A stretch of DNA of 64,000 nt from Streptomyces sp. NBC_00259 (GCF_036181745.1 NZ_CP108080.1:992001-1056000); one strand, 5' to 3'; counted from the first letter of the stretch, positions 23,907 through 32,843 are shown. The notes: generated by a model not told the origin, from the sequence alone. Made by a program: numbers and translations.

Positions 23907-24842
23907 TCAGCCCTCCAGAGACTTCGACGCGGAGATGCTCACAAATTCCGTCGCCTCTGCGGTGAGATCGAGATAGGCCTGTTCCAACGTCGGCTGTTCG
24001 TCGGCCAGTTCCAGGACGGGGACGCCATGCTGCGCGGCGATGGCACCTACTTTCTCTGCCTTGAGCCCGTCGATCCTGATCAGGCCGTCGTCGTCCTGCA
24101 CGGTCGCGTATCCCCGGTGGACCAGCGCGTCGAGCAGTCGGGCCGGCTGCGTCGTACGGATGCGGACGCGGGCCGCCCCGCGGTCGTTGAGGAACGTCTG
24201 CATAGGGGTGTCGGCCAGCAGTCGCCCGCGGCCGAGGACGATGAGATGGTCGGCAAAGGTGGACGTCTCACTCATGAGATGGCTGGAGACCAGGACGGTC
24301 CGGCCGTCTCGCGCGAGCCGCCGTATCAGCTCGCGGATCCAGATGATGCCTTCTGGATCGAGCCCGTTGGACGGCTCGTCCAACATCACCACCTCGGGGT
24401 CACCGAGCAGGGCTGCGGCGACGCCGAGGCGCTGCTTCATCCCCAGCGAGAAGGTCTTGATCCGACGGCCCGCGACGGACGCGAGCCCCACTTCACCGAG
24501 CACCTCCTCCACCCGGCCGGCCGGGATGCGGTTGGCGGCGGCGAGGGAGCCGAGATGATCGCAGGCCGTACGCGAGCCGTGGGCCGCATTCGCGTCGAGC
24601 AGGGCACCGACGTGGCGCAGGGGCGTGCGGAACGACGCATAGCCCCGGCCCTCGATGGTCGCGGTGCCCGACGTCGGCCGGTCGAGGCCCAGCACGAGTC
24701 GCATGGTGGTCGACTTGCCGGCGCCGTTCGGACCGAGGAATCCGGTGACCCGGCCGGGGTGGACGGTGAAGCTGAGTCCGTCGACGGCGCACACGCCGGC
24801 GCCGTAGGTCTTGGTCAGTTGCTGGACGATGATCCGTTTCAT
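23907..24842 (-). CDS. ABC transporter ATP-binding protein (DrrA-like)
   Basis: 311 aa. Walker A GPNGAGKST, signature FSLGMKQRLGVAAALLG, Walker B VVMLDEPSNGLDPEGI and H-loop LVSSHLM. The C-terminal 100 residues form the accessory domain common in DrrA/BcrA-type exporters (DRGAARVRIRTTQPARLLDAL). It starts at ATG 24842 (MKRIIVQQLTKTYG); the frame reaches further back but without domain. With the next gene it makes a two-component exporter. The 107-bp gap to the divergent histidine kinase holds the shared promoter region. Confidence 0.9.
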   Translation of the reverse strand: MKRIIVQQLTKTYGAGVCAVDGLSFTVHPGRVTGFLGPNGAGKSTTMRLVLGLDRPTSGTATIEGRGYASFRTPLRHVGALLDANAAHGSRTACDHLGSLAAANRIPAGRVEEVLGEVGLASVAGRRIKTFSLGMKQRLGVAAALLGDPEVVMLDEPSNGLDPEGIIWIRELIRRLARDGRTVLVSSHLMSETSTFADHLIVLGRGRLLADTPMQTFLNDRGAARVRIRTTQPARLLDALVHRGYATVQDDDGLIRIDGLKAEKVGAIAAQHGVPVLELADEQPTLEQAYLDLTAEATEFVSISASKSLEG

Positions 24843-24949
24843 GCCTACAGCGTGGCCGTCGGGCCCGGTGACAGGCCTCCCCCGGAAGGGGAGTTCACTT
24901 CCCCCGTGCGGGGGAGCCAAGCCGATCACGCCGCTGGCACGATGGCGTC

Positions 24950-26128
24950 ATGTCCCGATTCCTCCGGCTGCTCTTCCGGCCGGTCACCTACACACGCTGG
25001 CTGCACCTGTGCATCCCTGTGCTGCTCTACGCCGTGTGGCTGTTCGTGTTCCAGTCGGTCCCGATGGTCCTCGTGCCCGCGCTGTTCCCGTTGTTGCTCG
25101 GGCTCGTCCCGTCCGTTCGCATGGCCGAGGGGATCCAGGCGCAGTTGATGCTGACGCCGAAAGAGCGCCGGTCACCGCACCCGACGATCGCCGCCGGGCC
25201 GGCCACGACCTGCATCGACCGGTGGCGGACGGTGCTCTGGCTGGAGATACGGCTGGTGCTTGCCGCCGTGACCGCTCTCGTCACCGTGCGGCTCCCGATG
25301 CTCGGCGTGGAGCTGATCGACGCGGCGACCGGCTCACCCGCGAGCGATGAGGCGGTGTTGTCGATCGCCGAACCACACTGGATATACGGGGTGCTCGCAC
25401 CGCTCCCGCTGCTGGCGCTTCCGGTGGCGATCGTCGTGCTCGGCCGTCTGGTCACGGCCGTCGCACGTCGACTGCTCGGTCCCTCCGCGGCCGAGCGGCT
25501 GACCGCGCTGGAAGCCCGTACCGAACTGCTGCTGGAGCACAACCGGATCGCCCGGGAACTGCATGATTCGATCGGGCATGCGCTGACGGTCGCCGTGGTC
25601 CAGGCGGGCGCGGCGCGTGCCGCCAACGATCAGGCTTTCACCGCCCGGGCGCTGGCGGCCATCGAGGAAACGGGTCGGGCCGCGATGGACGACCTCGAAC
25701 GAGTGCTTCTGGTGTTGCGTGCATCCGGTGACCGGGTCGCGCCCCGCCCGACCCTTGTCGAGGCCGATCGGCTGCTGGAATCCGCACGGATGTCGGGGGC
25801 GAAGGTGGACGCCGAGCTGACCGGTCCCCTGGACTCGGTGCCCGGCCCGGTGTCCCGGGAGGGCTACCGCATCCTCCAGGAAGCGCTGACGAACGTCCTG
25901 CGCCACTGCGGGCCCGTGCCGGTCCGGGTGTGCGTGGCCGCCCTGGAGCGGCAGCTCGAGATGGAGGTGACCAATCCGCTGCCTCCGGCCGCGCCGAGTG
26001 CTCAGACCGGCAGTGGACTTCGTGGCATACGTGAGCGGGCGGCACTCCTCGGCGGTGAGGCGAAATGCGGCCCGCACGAGGGGGATTGGAGGGTGCAGGT
26101 CCGGCTGCCGCTGGACGGCATACGCTGA
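24950..26128 (+). CDS. NarL-type sensor histidine kinase
   Basis: 392 aa. N-terminal membrane part with about four segments (LHLCIPVLLYAVWLFVF, MVLVPALFPLLLGLVPS, LVLAAVTALVTV, VLAPLPLLALPVAIVVLG) and almost no external sensor loop. The HisKA_3 box is IARELHDSIGHALTVAVVQAG with the phosphorylated His, then a HATPase_c domain (EALTNVLRHCG N-box, TGSGLRGIRERAALLGG G-box). Such intramembrane-sensing kinases usually watch the envelope together with an adjacent ABC exporter. The response regulator follows 4 bp later. Confidence 0.92.
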   Translation: MSRFLRLLFRPVTYTRWLHLCIPVLLYAVWLFVFQSVPMVLVPALFPLLLGLVPSVRMAEGIQAQLMLTPKERRSPHPTIAAGPATTCIDRWRTVLWLEIRLVLAAVTALVTVRLPMLGVELIDAATGSPASDEAVLSIAEPHWIYGVLAPLPLLALPVAIVVLGRLVTAVARRLLGPSAAERLTALEARTELLLEHNRIARELHDSIGHALTVAVVQAGAARAANDQAFTARALAAIEETGRAAMDDLERVLLVLRASGDRVAPRPTLVEADRLLESARMSGAKVDAELTGPLDSVPGPVSREGYRILQEALTNVLRHCGPVPVRVCVAALERQLEMEVTNPLPPAAPSAQTGSGLRGIRERAALLGGEAKCGPHEGDWRVQVRLPLDGIR

Positions 26129-26132
26129 CGTG

Positions 26133-26783
26133 ATGCCTGTGAGCGTTCTTCTGGTCGATGACGAACCGCTGGTGCGCGCCGGACTGCGTGCGGTCCTCGA
26201 AGCACAGCCCGACATCACTGTGGTGGGTGAGGCGGCCGATGGCGCAGCCGTACTCCCGATGGTGCGGAGCTTGCGTCCGGACGTGGTGGCCATGGATGTC
26301 CGGATGCCGCTGCTCGACGGTATCGAAGCCACCCGGGTGGTGCTCCGGAGCGTCGCGGAGCCGCCGAAGATCCTGGTCGTCACGACCTTCGAGAACGACG
26401 AGTACGTATATCGGGCGCTGCGGGCAGGGGCGGACGGGTTTCTGCTCAAGCGCGCCCGGCCCACGGAGATCGTCAACGCGGTGCGGCTGATCGCCGAAGG
26501 CGAGTCGCTCCTGTTCCCGTCGGCGGTGCGCTCGCTGGCGGCCGAATACGGAAACAACGCGGCTCGTGCAGCCATGGAGCGCGCGTCGCTCACAGAACGG
26601 GAGGAGGTGGTGCTGCGGCTGATGGCGCGGGGCCTGTCCAACGCCGAGATCGCCGCCGAACTGATCGTCGGGACGGAGACCGTGAAGACCCACGTCAGCG
26701 CGGTGCTCGCCAAGCTGAGTGCTCGCGACCGCACTCAAGCGGTGATCGCCGCGTACGAGTCCGGTTTCGTGGCTCCGGCCTGA
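26133..26783 (+). CDS. NarL/LuxR-type response regulator
   Basis: 216 aa. Receiver domain residues 1-120: acidic pocket DDE at 9-11, phosphoacceptor Asp55 in AMDVRMPLLDG, Thr in VVTTFENDEY and Lys in FLLKRARP. The LuxR helix-turn-helix is residues about 150-210: LTEREEVVLRLMARGLSNAEIAAELIVGTETVKTHVSAVLAKL. It is the partner of the kinase just upstream and probably controls the divergent ABC exporter. ATG is used; GTG 26130 is possible. Confidence 0.93.
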   Translation: MPVSVLLVDDEPLVRAGLRAVLEAQPDITVVGEAADGAAVLPMVRSLRPDVVAMDVRMPLLDGIEATRVVLRSVAEPPKILVVTTFENDEYVYRALRAGADGFLLKRARPTEIVNAVRLIAEGESLLFPSAVRSLAAEYGNNAARAAMERASLTEREEVVLRLMARGLSNAEIAAELIVGTETVKTHVSAVLAKLSARDRTQAVIAAYESGFVAPA

Positions 26784-26872
26784 GTGCGGACCCGGGCCCT
26801 ACGGCGCTCGCCGCGCCCCGCCACCATTGAGTACGATCCGCCAGACATGCGTACGAGCTGGGAGGACACACG

Positions 26873-28030
26873 GTGGGGCAGCTGACCGGCGGTGACCCGT
26901 CGCTGCTGCGGCGGATCAATTCCGCGGTGGTACTCCATGCGCTGCGGGGCGCCGACTCCCCCACGCTCACCGATCTGACCCGGATCACGGGACTGTCCCG
27001 GCCCACCGTCGAGGGCGTACTCGAAGGGCTCATCGCGTCCGGGCTCGTGGTGGAGACCGGTCCCGAGGAGGGCGAGGCCCGGCGGCAGGGGCGGCCGGCG
27101 CGCCGGTTCCGGTTCCGTGCCGAGGCCGGACACCTTCTGGGTGTGGAGATCGGCCCGCACCGGGTCGCCGCGCTGCTTTCGGGGCTCGACGGCCGGATCA
27201 TCGGCGCGGGATCCCGGGAAGTGGCCGAGACGGCGTCCGCCGATGAGCGGCTGGAGCGGGTCCGTACGGTCGTGGCCGATGTGCTGCGGCGGACCGGTGT
27301 GGCCCGCAGCTCACTGCGCGCGGTGGGCGTCGGCAGTCCGGGCATCGTCGAGGCGGACGGGACCGTACGGCTGGGCACGGCACTGCCGGACTGGACGGGG
27401 CTGGCCCTGGGTGAGCGGCTGAGACGGTCCTTCCGCTGCCCGGTGCTCGTGGAGAACGACGCCAATGCCGCGGCGGTGGCCGAGCACTGGAAGGGCGCCG
27501 CGACGGACTCCGACGACATCGTGTTCGTGCTGGCGGGGCTGAGTCCTGGTGCGGGCTCGCTCATCGGCGGGCGTCTGCACCGGGGCTACGGCGGTGCCGC
27601 CGGCGAGATCGGCGCGCTGCATCTGCTGGGCAGGGAGGCCACGCCGGAGACGCTGCTGTCGACGACGGGCGAGCCGCTGCATCCCCTGGACGAGCAGGCA
27701 GTGGCCGAGGTGTTCGCCCATGCCCGGCAGGGGGACGAGCGGGCGCTGGCGGCGGTCGACCGGTTCATCCAGCGGCTGGTGCACGACGTCGCGGCGCTGG
27801 TGCTGGCGCTCGATCCCGAGCTGGTGGTGATCGGCGGCTGGGCGGCCGGCCTGGACGGAGTGCTCGATCCGCTGCGTGACGAACTGTCCCGTTACTGCCT
27901 TCGGCCGCCTCGTGTGGCGCTCTCGCTGCTCGGTGAGGCGGCGGTGGCGACGGGGGCGCTGCGGTTGGCCCTGGACCATGTGGAGAAGCAGCTGTTCGCC
28001 GTCGAGGGAACGGTGACGGCCCGCCCCTGA
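26873..28030 (+). CDS. ROK family transcriptional regulator
   Basis: 385 aa. An N-terminal winged helix (LTDLTRITGLSRPTVEGVLEGLIASGLV) and then an actin-like ROK domain: LGVEIGPHRVAALLSGLDG (phosphate 1), GVGSPGIVEADGTV, VENDANAAAVAEHWKGAA and GGAAGEIGALHLLG. The cysteine zinc motif CxCGxxGCxE that normally follows GEIGH is absent; the sequence reads GALHLLGREATPET. The sugar-binding and kinase residues may thus not be functional in the usual way. It starts with GTG after GGGAGGACACACG. Probably a repressor of sugar uptake genes; none are adjacent, but a GntR gene is convergent. Confidence 0.88.
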   Translation: MGQLTGGDPSLLRRINSAVVLHALRGADSPTLTDLTRITGLSRPTVEGVLEGLIASGLVVETGPEEGEARRQGRPARRFRFRAEAGHLLGVEIGPHRVAALLSGLDGRIIGAGSREVAETASADERLERVRTVVADVLRRTGVARSSLRAVGVGSPGIVEADGTVRLGTALPDWTGLALGERLRRSFRCPVLVENDANAAAVAEHWKGAATDSDDIVFVLAGLSPGAGSLIGGRLHRGYGGAAGEIGALHLLGREATPETLLSTTGEPLHPLDEQAVAEVFAHARQGDERALAAVDRFIQRLVHDVAALVLALDPELVVIGGWAAGLDGVLDPLRDELSRYCLRPPRVALSLLGEAAVATGALRLALDHVEKQLFAVEGTVTARP

Positions 28031-28069
28031 GCGCGACGGGCCGTTGCAGGGAGGCGGGAAGCCACGTGG

Positions 28070-28834
28070 TCAGGAGGCGCGTCGCTCCTGGCCGTGGTGG
28101 CGGATCTCCAGGTCGCCCGTGTCGCCGAAGGTCAGCCGGCAGGTGTCGGCCCGGTACGTCGCCACGGACACGACGGCCGTACGGCCCTCGGAGAAGTAGC
28201 GGGTGGTGACGACGAGAACGGGCGCGCCGGGGAGGCGGTCCAGTTCCTTGGCGTCATCGGCGCGGGCCGAGCCGAGTTCCACCGCGCGGTCCTGCCCCTC
28301 CAGGGTCAGACGCTGCAACTCGCGCAGCACACCGCGGGCGCGGGTCGCGCCGGAGGGGGCGTCGATCGCGGAGAGCTCGGGCACGGATCCGGCCGGAACG
28401 TACAGCAGTTCGGCGGCGACCGGCTGGCCGTGCGTGGCCAGCATCCTGCGCACCGCGTGCACCGTCTCGTCGCTTTCCGTGTCCAGCATGCGCGCGACGG
28501 CGGCGGGCGGCACGGCGTTGGTGCAGTCGACCGGCTGCCAGGCGTCCCGGGGAGCGCCGGGCCAGTAGTGCGTGGACGTGGAGACGTCGACGCCCATACG
28601 GGGAGGTGCGACCGTCGTGCCGACGCCGCGGCGGCGCTGCAGCCTGCCTTCCAGCTCCAGCTGTTCGAGCGCCTGACGCAGCGTGGCGCGTGCGACGCCG
28701 AAGCGAGCGGCGAGATCACGCTCGTTGGGCAGGATCTCGCCGACCGCGAAGTCGGAGTCGAGCGCCTCGCCGATCACGGTCTTGAGGTGCCAGTACTTCG
28801 GCTCCGGCACCGTTTCCAGCTGCGTGGTCCCCAC
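28070..28834 (-). CDS. GntR family transcriptional regulator (HutC/UTRA type)
   Basis: About 254 aa. N-terminal GntR winged helix: LPNERDLAARFGVARATLRQALEQLELEGRLQRRRGVGTTV (residues about 30-75). The C-terminal UTRA ligand domain ends in TTRYFSEGRTAVVSVATYRADTCRLTFG, with E-L-x-Y-V at AAELLYVPAG. The family, which includes DasR, senses phosphorylated sugars. Frames allow GTG 28852, but GTG 28834 with GGAGG 5 nt before it is favoured. A dre-like palindrome overlaps the -35 of its own promoter, so autorepression is likely. Confidence 0.87.
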   Translation of the reverse strand: MGTTQLETVPEPKYWHLKTVIGEALDSDFAVGEILPNERDLAARFGVARATLRQALEQLELEGRLQRRRGVGTTVAPPRMGVDVSTSTHYWPGAPRDAWQPVDCTNAVPPAAVARMLDTESDETVHAVRRMLATHGQPVAAELLYVPAGSVPELSAIDAPSGATRARGVLRELQRLTLEGQDRAVELGSARADDAKELDRLPGAPVLVVTTRYFSEGRTAVVSVATYRADTCRLTFGDTGDLEIRHHGQERRAS

Positions 28835-28911
28835 CCTGTCCTCCGCAATCACCGTGGCCCCGGCGGCTTTCCGTGCCCTTGTTTATTAAAGGTTCCTGCA
28901 CTAACTCTGCG

Positions 28912-28946
28912 ACCATAGGACGGCCCTTCTCGTTGGTCAAGACCAA
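28912..28946 (-). promoter_or_regulatory. gntR promoter with overlapping dre-like operator
   Basis: On the minus strand TTGACC (28940-28935) and TATGGT (28917-28912) are 17 bp apart, an excellent promoter with start near 28905. The palindrome TTGGTC-AA-GACCAA (28933-28946) covers the -35. Its core TGGTC..GACCA is the same as the DasR dre core TGGTCTAGACCA apart from the two central bases, as expected for a HutC-type GntR operator. Confidence 0.65.
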
Positions 28947-29085
28947 TCCTGCGGCTGTTACGCAGGGGAGCGGGCCTCTGCCACAGAGCGTTCACACGAC
29001 GTTCCGGCCGCGGTGAACACGGCGCAGCACAAAGCCCCGCATCCAGGTCGGACATGGGGCTCCGGACGGCGACGTCACGACGCCG

Positions 29086-30045
29086 CTATGCCGTGAGTGC
29101 GGTGAGCTTGTCCGGGTTGCGGACGATGTAGACGCACTGGATACGGCCGTTCCTGGCCTCGATCTGGACGACGGTGTCGGGCTTGCCGCCGGAGAGCACC
29201 AGCAGGCCGGGCGCTCCGTTGATGTCGAGGAGACGGATCTCGGATCCGGGAATCGGCTCCTTGGCCACGGCGTACAGGAAGCGCCCCACCTTGTCCGCGC
29301 TCTCCATGACGCGCAGCGGCGCCTTCGCCTTTCCGCCGCTGTCGCCGACGAGCCGTACGTCGGGGGCGAGCAGGCTGAGCAGGGCGTCCAGGTCGCCGCC
29401 GGATGCCGCGGCGAGGAACCGCTCGGTCAGGTCACGGCGTTCGGCCGGGTCCACGTCGTACCGGGGTCTGCGCTCGTCGACATGGCGGCGGGCACGTCCG
29501 GCGAGCTGCCGCACGGCCGCTTCGCTGCGGTCGAGGGTGGTGGCGATCTCGCCGTACGGGAAGCCGAAGGCCTCTCTCAGCACGAACACCGCGCGCTCCA
29601 GCGGGGAGAGGGATTCGAGCACGACGAGGACGGCGAGTGACACGGACTCCATGAGCTCGGACCGCTCGGCGGCGTCGGGGACCGTGTGACCCGATCGGGT
29701 CGCGATGGGCTCGGGCAGCCAGGGCCCGACATAGGCCTCGCGGCGCGACTGCACGTGCCTCAGCCTGTCGATGGCGAGCCGGGTGGTGATCCGTACGAGA
29801 TAGCCGCGCGGTTCGCGCACCTCGCCGCGGTCCTCGGCCGACCAGCGCAGCCATGCCTCCTGCACCACGTCCTCGGCGTCGGAGAACCGCCCGAGCATGC
29901 GGTACGCCACGCCCGTCAGCACGGAGCGGTGGGCTTCAAAGACTTCCGTCACGCTATCGCCGGCCACGTCTCCATCCCAGCCGACGACACCCGCGATGTC
30001 CAGCTCGCATCCGGCCGGGGCGTTCGGGGCGTGGTCCACGGGCAC
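29086..30045 (-). CDS. sigJ: ECF41-type sigma factor (SigJ family) with SnoaL-like C-terminal domain
   Basis: 319 aa. Sigma region 2 (HRSVLTGVAYRMLGRFSDAEDVVQEAWLRW) and region 4 (LSPLERAVFVLREAFGFPYGEIATTLDRSEAAVRQLAGRAR) are followed by a C-terminal SnoaL_2-like domain of 110 residues. The ECF41 marks are present: the WLPEP linker between regions 2 and 4, SGGK in the place of DGGGK, and NPDKL near the end. In this group the C-terminal extension controls activity in place of an anti-sigma factor. The usual COE neighbour (carboxymuconolactone decarboxylase, oxidoreductase or epimerase) is missing; an alpha/beta hydrolase is divergent instead. GTG 29952 is a possible later start. Confidence 0.9.
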   Translation of the reverse strand: MPVDHAPNAPAGCELDIAGVVGWDGDVAGDSVTEVFEAHRSVLTGVAYRMLGRFSDAEDVVQEAWLRWSAEDRGEVREPRGYLVRITTRLAIDRLRHVQSRREAYVGPWLPEPIATRSGHTVPDAAERSELMESVSLAVLVVLESLSPLERAVFVLREAFGFPYGEIATTLDRSEAAVRQLAGRARRHVDERRPRYDVDPAERRDLTERFLAAASGGDLDALLSLLAPDVRLVGDSGGKAKAPLRVMESADKVGRFLYAVAKEPIPGSEIRLLDINGAPGLLVLSGGKPDTVVQIEARNGRIQCVYIVRNPDKLTALTA

Positions 30046-30169
30046 CCCGGTACGGACTCCCCCTTGAACTGCGGCCTACTCATGGGTAATTGTTGCTGAC
30101 AACGCGTCTCTGAAGCGCGCATGCGGAGCCGTTCGGCGAAGTCCACGGTCACGGTCAGGGAGCAGCAGC

Positions 30170-31000
30170 ATGGTCTCGAAGGTCTCGTTCACGGTCGATT
30201 CCCCTGCCGGGCGCCAGGCACTGTCCGTGTCGTACGAGCGTCTCGGCGCGGGAGAGCCGCTCCTACTGCTCCACGGCATCGGTCATCACTGGCAGGCATG
30301 GGAGCCCGTCCTGCCGGTCCTCGCCCAGGAGCGCGACGTCATCGCCGTCGATCTCCCCGGCTTCGGCACGTCCCCCGCCCTGCCGCAGGGCATGTCGTAC
30401 GACCTCTCCGCCGTCGTCCCCGTGCTGGGCGCGCTCTGTGGGGCGCTCGGCGTCGAGCGGCCCCATGTCGCGGGCAACTCCCTCGGCGGGCTGCTCGCCC
30501 TCGAACTGGGCCGGGAGAAGCTCGTCCGGTCCGTCACGGCACTGTCCCCCGCCGGGTTCTGGACGGAGAGCGAGCGCCGATACGCCTTCGGGACGCTGCT
30601 CGCCATGCGCCGGGGCGCCAGGATGATGCCTCTGCCCCTCATCGACCGGCTGTCGCGTACGCCGGCCGGCCGGGCGGCACTGACCAGCACCATCTACGCG
30701 CGGCCCGGGCGCCGTTCACCGCAGGCGGTCGTGGCCGAGACCGTGGCACTGCGCGAGGCCACCGGCTTCCGTCGGACGCTCGATGCCGGACGCGGGGTTC
30801 TGTTCACCTCCGATGTGCCCGGTCTGCCGGTGACGGTCGCGTGGGGCTCCCGGGACCGTCTGCTGCTGCGCCGTCAGGGCGTCCGCGCCAAGCACGCCAT
30901 TCCGGGTGCCAGGCTCGTGCGGCTGCCCGGCTGCGGTCATGTGCCCATGAACGACGACCCGGCTCTCGTCGCCCGCGTCATCCTCGACGGCAGCCGCTGA
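30170..31000 (+). CDS. Alpha/beta-fold hydrolase
   Basis: 276 aa. Motifs in order: LLLLHGIGHHWQAWEPVLPVL (oxyanion region HGxG), AVDLPGFGTS, AGNSLGGLLALELG (nucleophile elbow G-N-S-L-G), a late acidic residue in VAWGSRDRLL and LPGCGHVPM with the catalytic His. No signal peptide. Typical of esterase, dehalogenase or epoxide-hydrolase-like enzymes; substrate unknown. Divergent from the SigJ gene by 124 bp and a candidate target or partner of that sigma factor, in place of the COE genes usually found there. Confidence 0.85.
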   Translation: MVSKVSFTVDSPAGRQALSVSYERLGAGEPLLLLHGIGHHWQAWEPVLPVLAQERDVIAVDLPGFGTSPALPQGMSYDLSAVVPVLGALCGALGVERPHVAGNSLGGLLALELGREKLVRSVTALSPAGFWTESERRYAFGTLLAMRRGARMMPLPLIDRLSRTPAGRAALTSTIYARPGRRSPQAVVAETVALREATGFRRTLDAGRGVLFTSDVPGLPVTVAWGSRDRLLLRRQGVRAKHAIPGARLVRLPGCGHVPMNDDPALVARVILDGSR

Positions 31001-31193
31001 CGCCCTGCCGCCGTCCGGCGCGGCGCCGCCGCCTCGGAGCCGAGCGCCACTCAAGTGCCGAGGCGCGCACTGCCCGCTGCCCACGGCGCTCCACGGACAC
31101 GTCCCGGGCACCGAGGTCAGCCACGACGCCGCCGGGCTGATCATCATCATTCCCCACGGCCCGGGAGACCGAACTGCGGTGCACGGACGGGGT

Positions 31194-31237
31194 GTTCATG
31201 TGCGGTTCGCGTTCCGGTCTCCGTCACGCAGTAGGCA
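31194..31237 (+). promoter_or_regulatory. PHO-box-like direct repeat and -10 upstream of phoD
   Basis: Three contiguous 11-nt units start GTTCATGTGCG, GTTCGCGTTCC and GGTCTCCGTCA (31194-31226), matching the PhoP direct-repeat consensus GKTCAYYYRSS in decreasing order. TAGGCA (31232-31237) is the likely -10. This spacing is typical of PhoP-activated promoters in Streptomyces. Confidence 0.55.
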
Positions 31238-31283
31238 TGGGCACGGCACGCGGTCCCCCACTCGCCCTCCAGGAGGCGCACCG

Positions 31284-32843
31284 ATGTCCTACCACCGCCG
31301 TACCGTTCTCCGCGGTTCGCTCGCCGCCTCCGCGGCCCTCTCTCTCGGGGCGGCAGCCCCGGCGCAGGCGCTGCGCGGCAGGCCGAACTCCGCCTGGGGC
31401 GTCCAGGTGGGCGATGTCACGTCGTCGTCCGGGCTGGTGTGGGTTCGCTCCGACCGGCCGGCCAGGATGATCGTCGAGACGTCGGCGACCGAGTCGTTCC
31501 GCCGGACGCACCGATGGCACGGCCCGCTGCTCGGCCCGGGAACCGACTTCACCGGGACGACCGCGCTGCGCGGGCTGCCGGCCGGTGAGCAGATCCACTA
31601 TCGGGTCACGACGGCCGACCCCGACGACCCGCGGCGCACCGGGGAGCCGGTGTACGGGACGTTCCGCACGGCTCCCGCACGGCGCGGGCCGGGGGTCCGC
31701 TTCCTGTGGTCGGGCGACATCGCCGGGCAGGGCTGGGGCATCAACCCGGACATCGGCGGCTTCCGCGCGTTCGACGAGATGCGCCGCCTCGACCCGGACT
31801 TCTTCCTCTCCAGCGGGGACACGGTGTACGCGGACGGGCCCCTCGTCCCGAGCGTGACGCTGCCGGACGGGCGGGTGTGGCGCAATGTCATGACCGAGGA
31901 GAAGGCGAAGGTCGCGGAGACGCTCGCCGAGTACCGCGGCAACTTCCGCTACAACCTGCTGGACGACAACGTCCGCCGGTTCAACGCGCAGGTCCCGACG
32001 GTGGCGCAGTGGGACGATCACGAGGTGCGCAACAACTGGTACCCGGGCCAGCTCCTCGACGACGCGCGCTACACCGAGAAGGACGTGGACGTGCTCGCCG
32101 CACGGGCGATGAGGGCGTTCGGCGAGTACTTCCCCGTCTCCACGCTGAGTCCTCGTGGCAGCGAGGGGCGGATGCACCGCGTGGTGCGGTACGGGCCGCT
32201 GCTGGACGTCTTCGTGCTCGACATGCGTTCGCACCGGAACGCCAACTCTCCCGGCCGGCAGGCCGACGACACGACCGGGATCCTCGGTTCGGAGCAGCTG
32301 TCCTGGCTGAAGCGCGAGCTGTCGCGCTCGCGCGCCGTATGGAAGGTGATCGCCTCGGACATGCCGCTGGGGCTCGTCGTCCCGGACGGCGCCGTGAACT
32401 TCGAGGCGGTCGCGCAGGGCGACCCCGGCGCCCCTCTCGGGCGTGAGCTGCAGATCGCGGAACTGCTGCGGTTCATCAAGCACCGGCGGATCACCGGCAC
32501 GCTGTGGCTGACCGCCGATGTGCACTACACCTCGGCGCAGCACTACGCTCCGGAGCGGGCCGCGTTCAAGGACTTCGCCCCCTTCTGGGAGTTCGTCTCG
32601 GGGCCGCTCGCGGCAGGGGGCTTCCCGGCCAACGCGCTGGACGGCACGTTCGGTCCCGATCGGGTCTTCGTACGGGCGCCGGAGCGGGCGAACGTGTCCC
32701 CGATGGAGTCGCCCCAGTACTTCGGCGAGGTCGACATCGAAGGCGGCAGCGGCGAGTTGACCGTCCGGCTGCGGGCCGAGGGCGGAACGGTCCTGTTCAG
32801 CAAGGTTCTTCAGCCCGGGCGGGTCGGCCAGGACCGCGGCTGA
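31284..32843 (+). CDS. phoD: PhoD-type alkaline phosphatase/phosphodiesterase, Tat-exported
   Basis: 519 aa. It begins MSYHRRTVLRGSLAASAALSLGAAAPAQA, a twin-arginine signal (RRTVLR) with an AQA cleavage site near residue 29. A PhoD N-terminal domain follows (SAWGVQVGDVTSSSGLVWVRSDRPA), then the metallophosphatase domain. Metal-binding segments: WSGDIAG, SSGDTVYADGP, QWDDHEVRNNWYPGQ and TADVHYTSAQHY. It releases phosphate from phosphodiesters outside the cell and needs Ca2+ and Fe3+. CCAGGAGG lies 8 nt before the ATG. A PHO-box-like repeat upstream suggests PhoRP control. Confidence 0.93.
   Translation: MSYHRRTVLRGSLAASAALSLGAAAPAQALRGRPNSAWGVQVGDVTSSSGLVWVRSDRPARMIVETSATESFRRTHRWHGPLLGPGTDFTGTTALRGLPAGEQIHYRVTTADPDDPRRTGEPVYGTFRTAPARRGPGVRFLWSGDIAGQGWGINPDIGGFRAFDEMRRLDPDFFLSSGDTVYADGPLVPSVTLPDGRVWRNVMTEEKAKVAETLAEYRGNFRYNLLDDNVRRFNAQVPTVAQWDDHEVRNNWYPGQLLDDARYTEKDVDVLAARAMRAFGEYFPVSTLSPRGSEGRMHRVVRYGPLLDVFVLDMRSHRNANSPGRQADDTTGILGSEQLSWLKRELSRSRAVWKVIASDMPLGLVVPDGAVNFEAVAQGDPGAPLGRELQIAELLRFIKHRRITGTLWLTADVHYTSAQHYAPERAAFKDFAPFWEFVSGPLAAGGFPANALDGTFGPDRVFVRAPERANVSPMESPQYFGEVDIEGGSGELTVRLRAEGGTVLFSKVLQPGRVGQDRG

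Noticed and set aside
31001..31190. Short frames on both strands upstream of phoD
   Set aside because: No homology, no good start site; the region is better explained as spacer leading to the PHO-box-like promoter.
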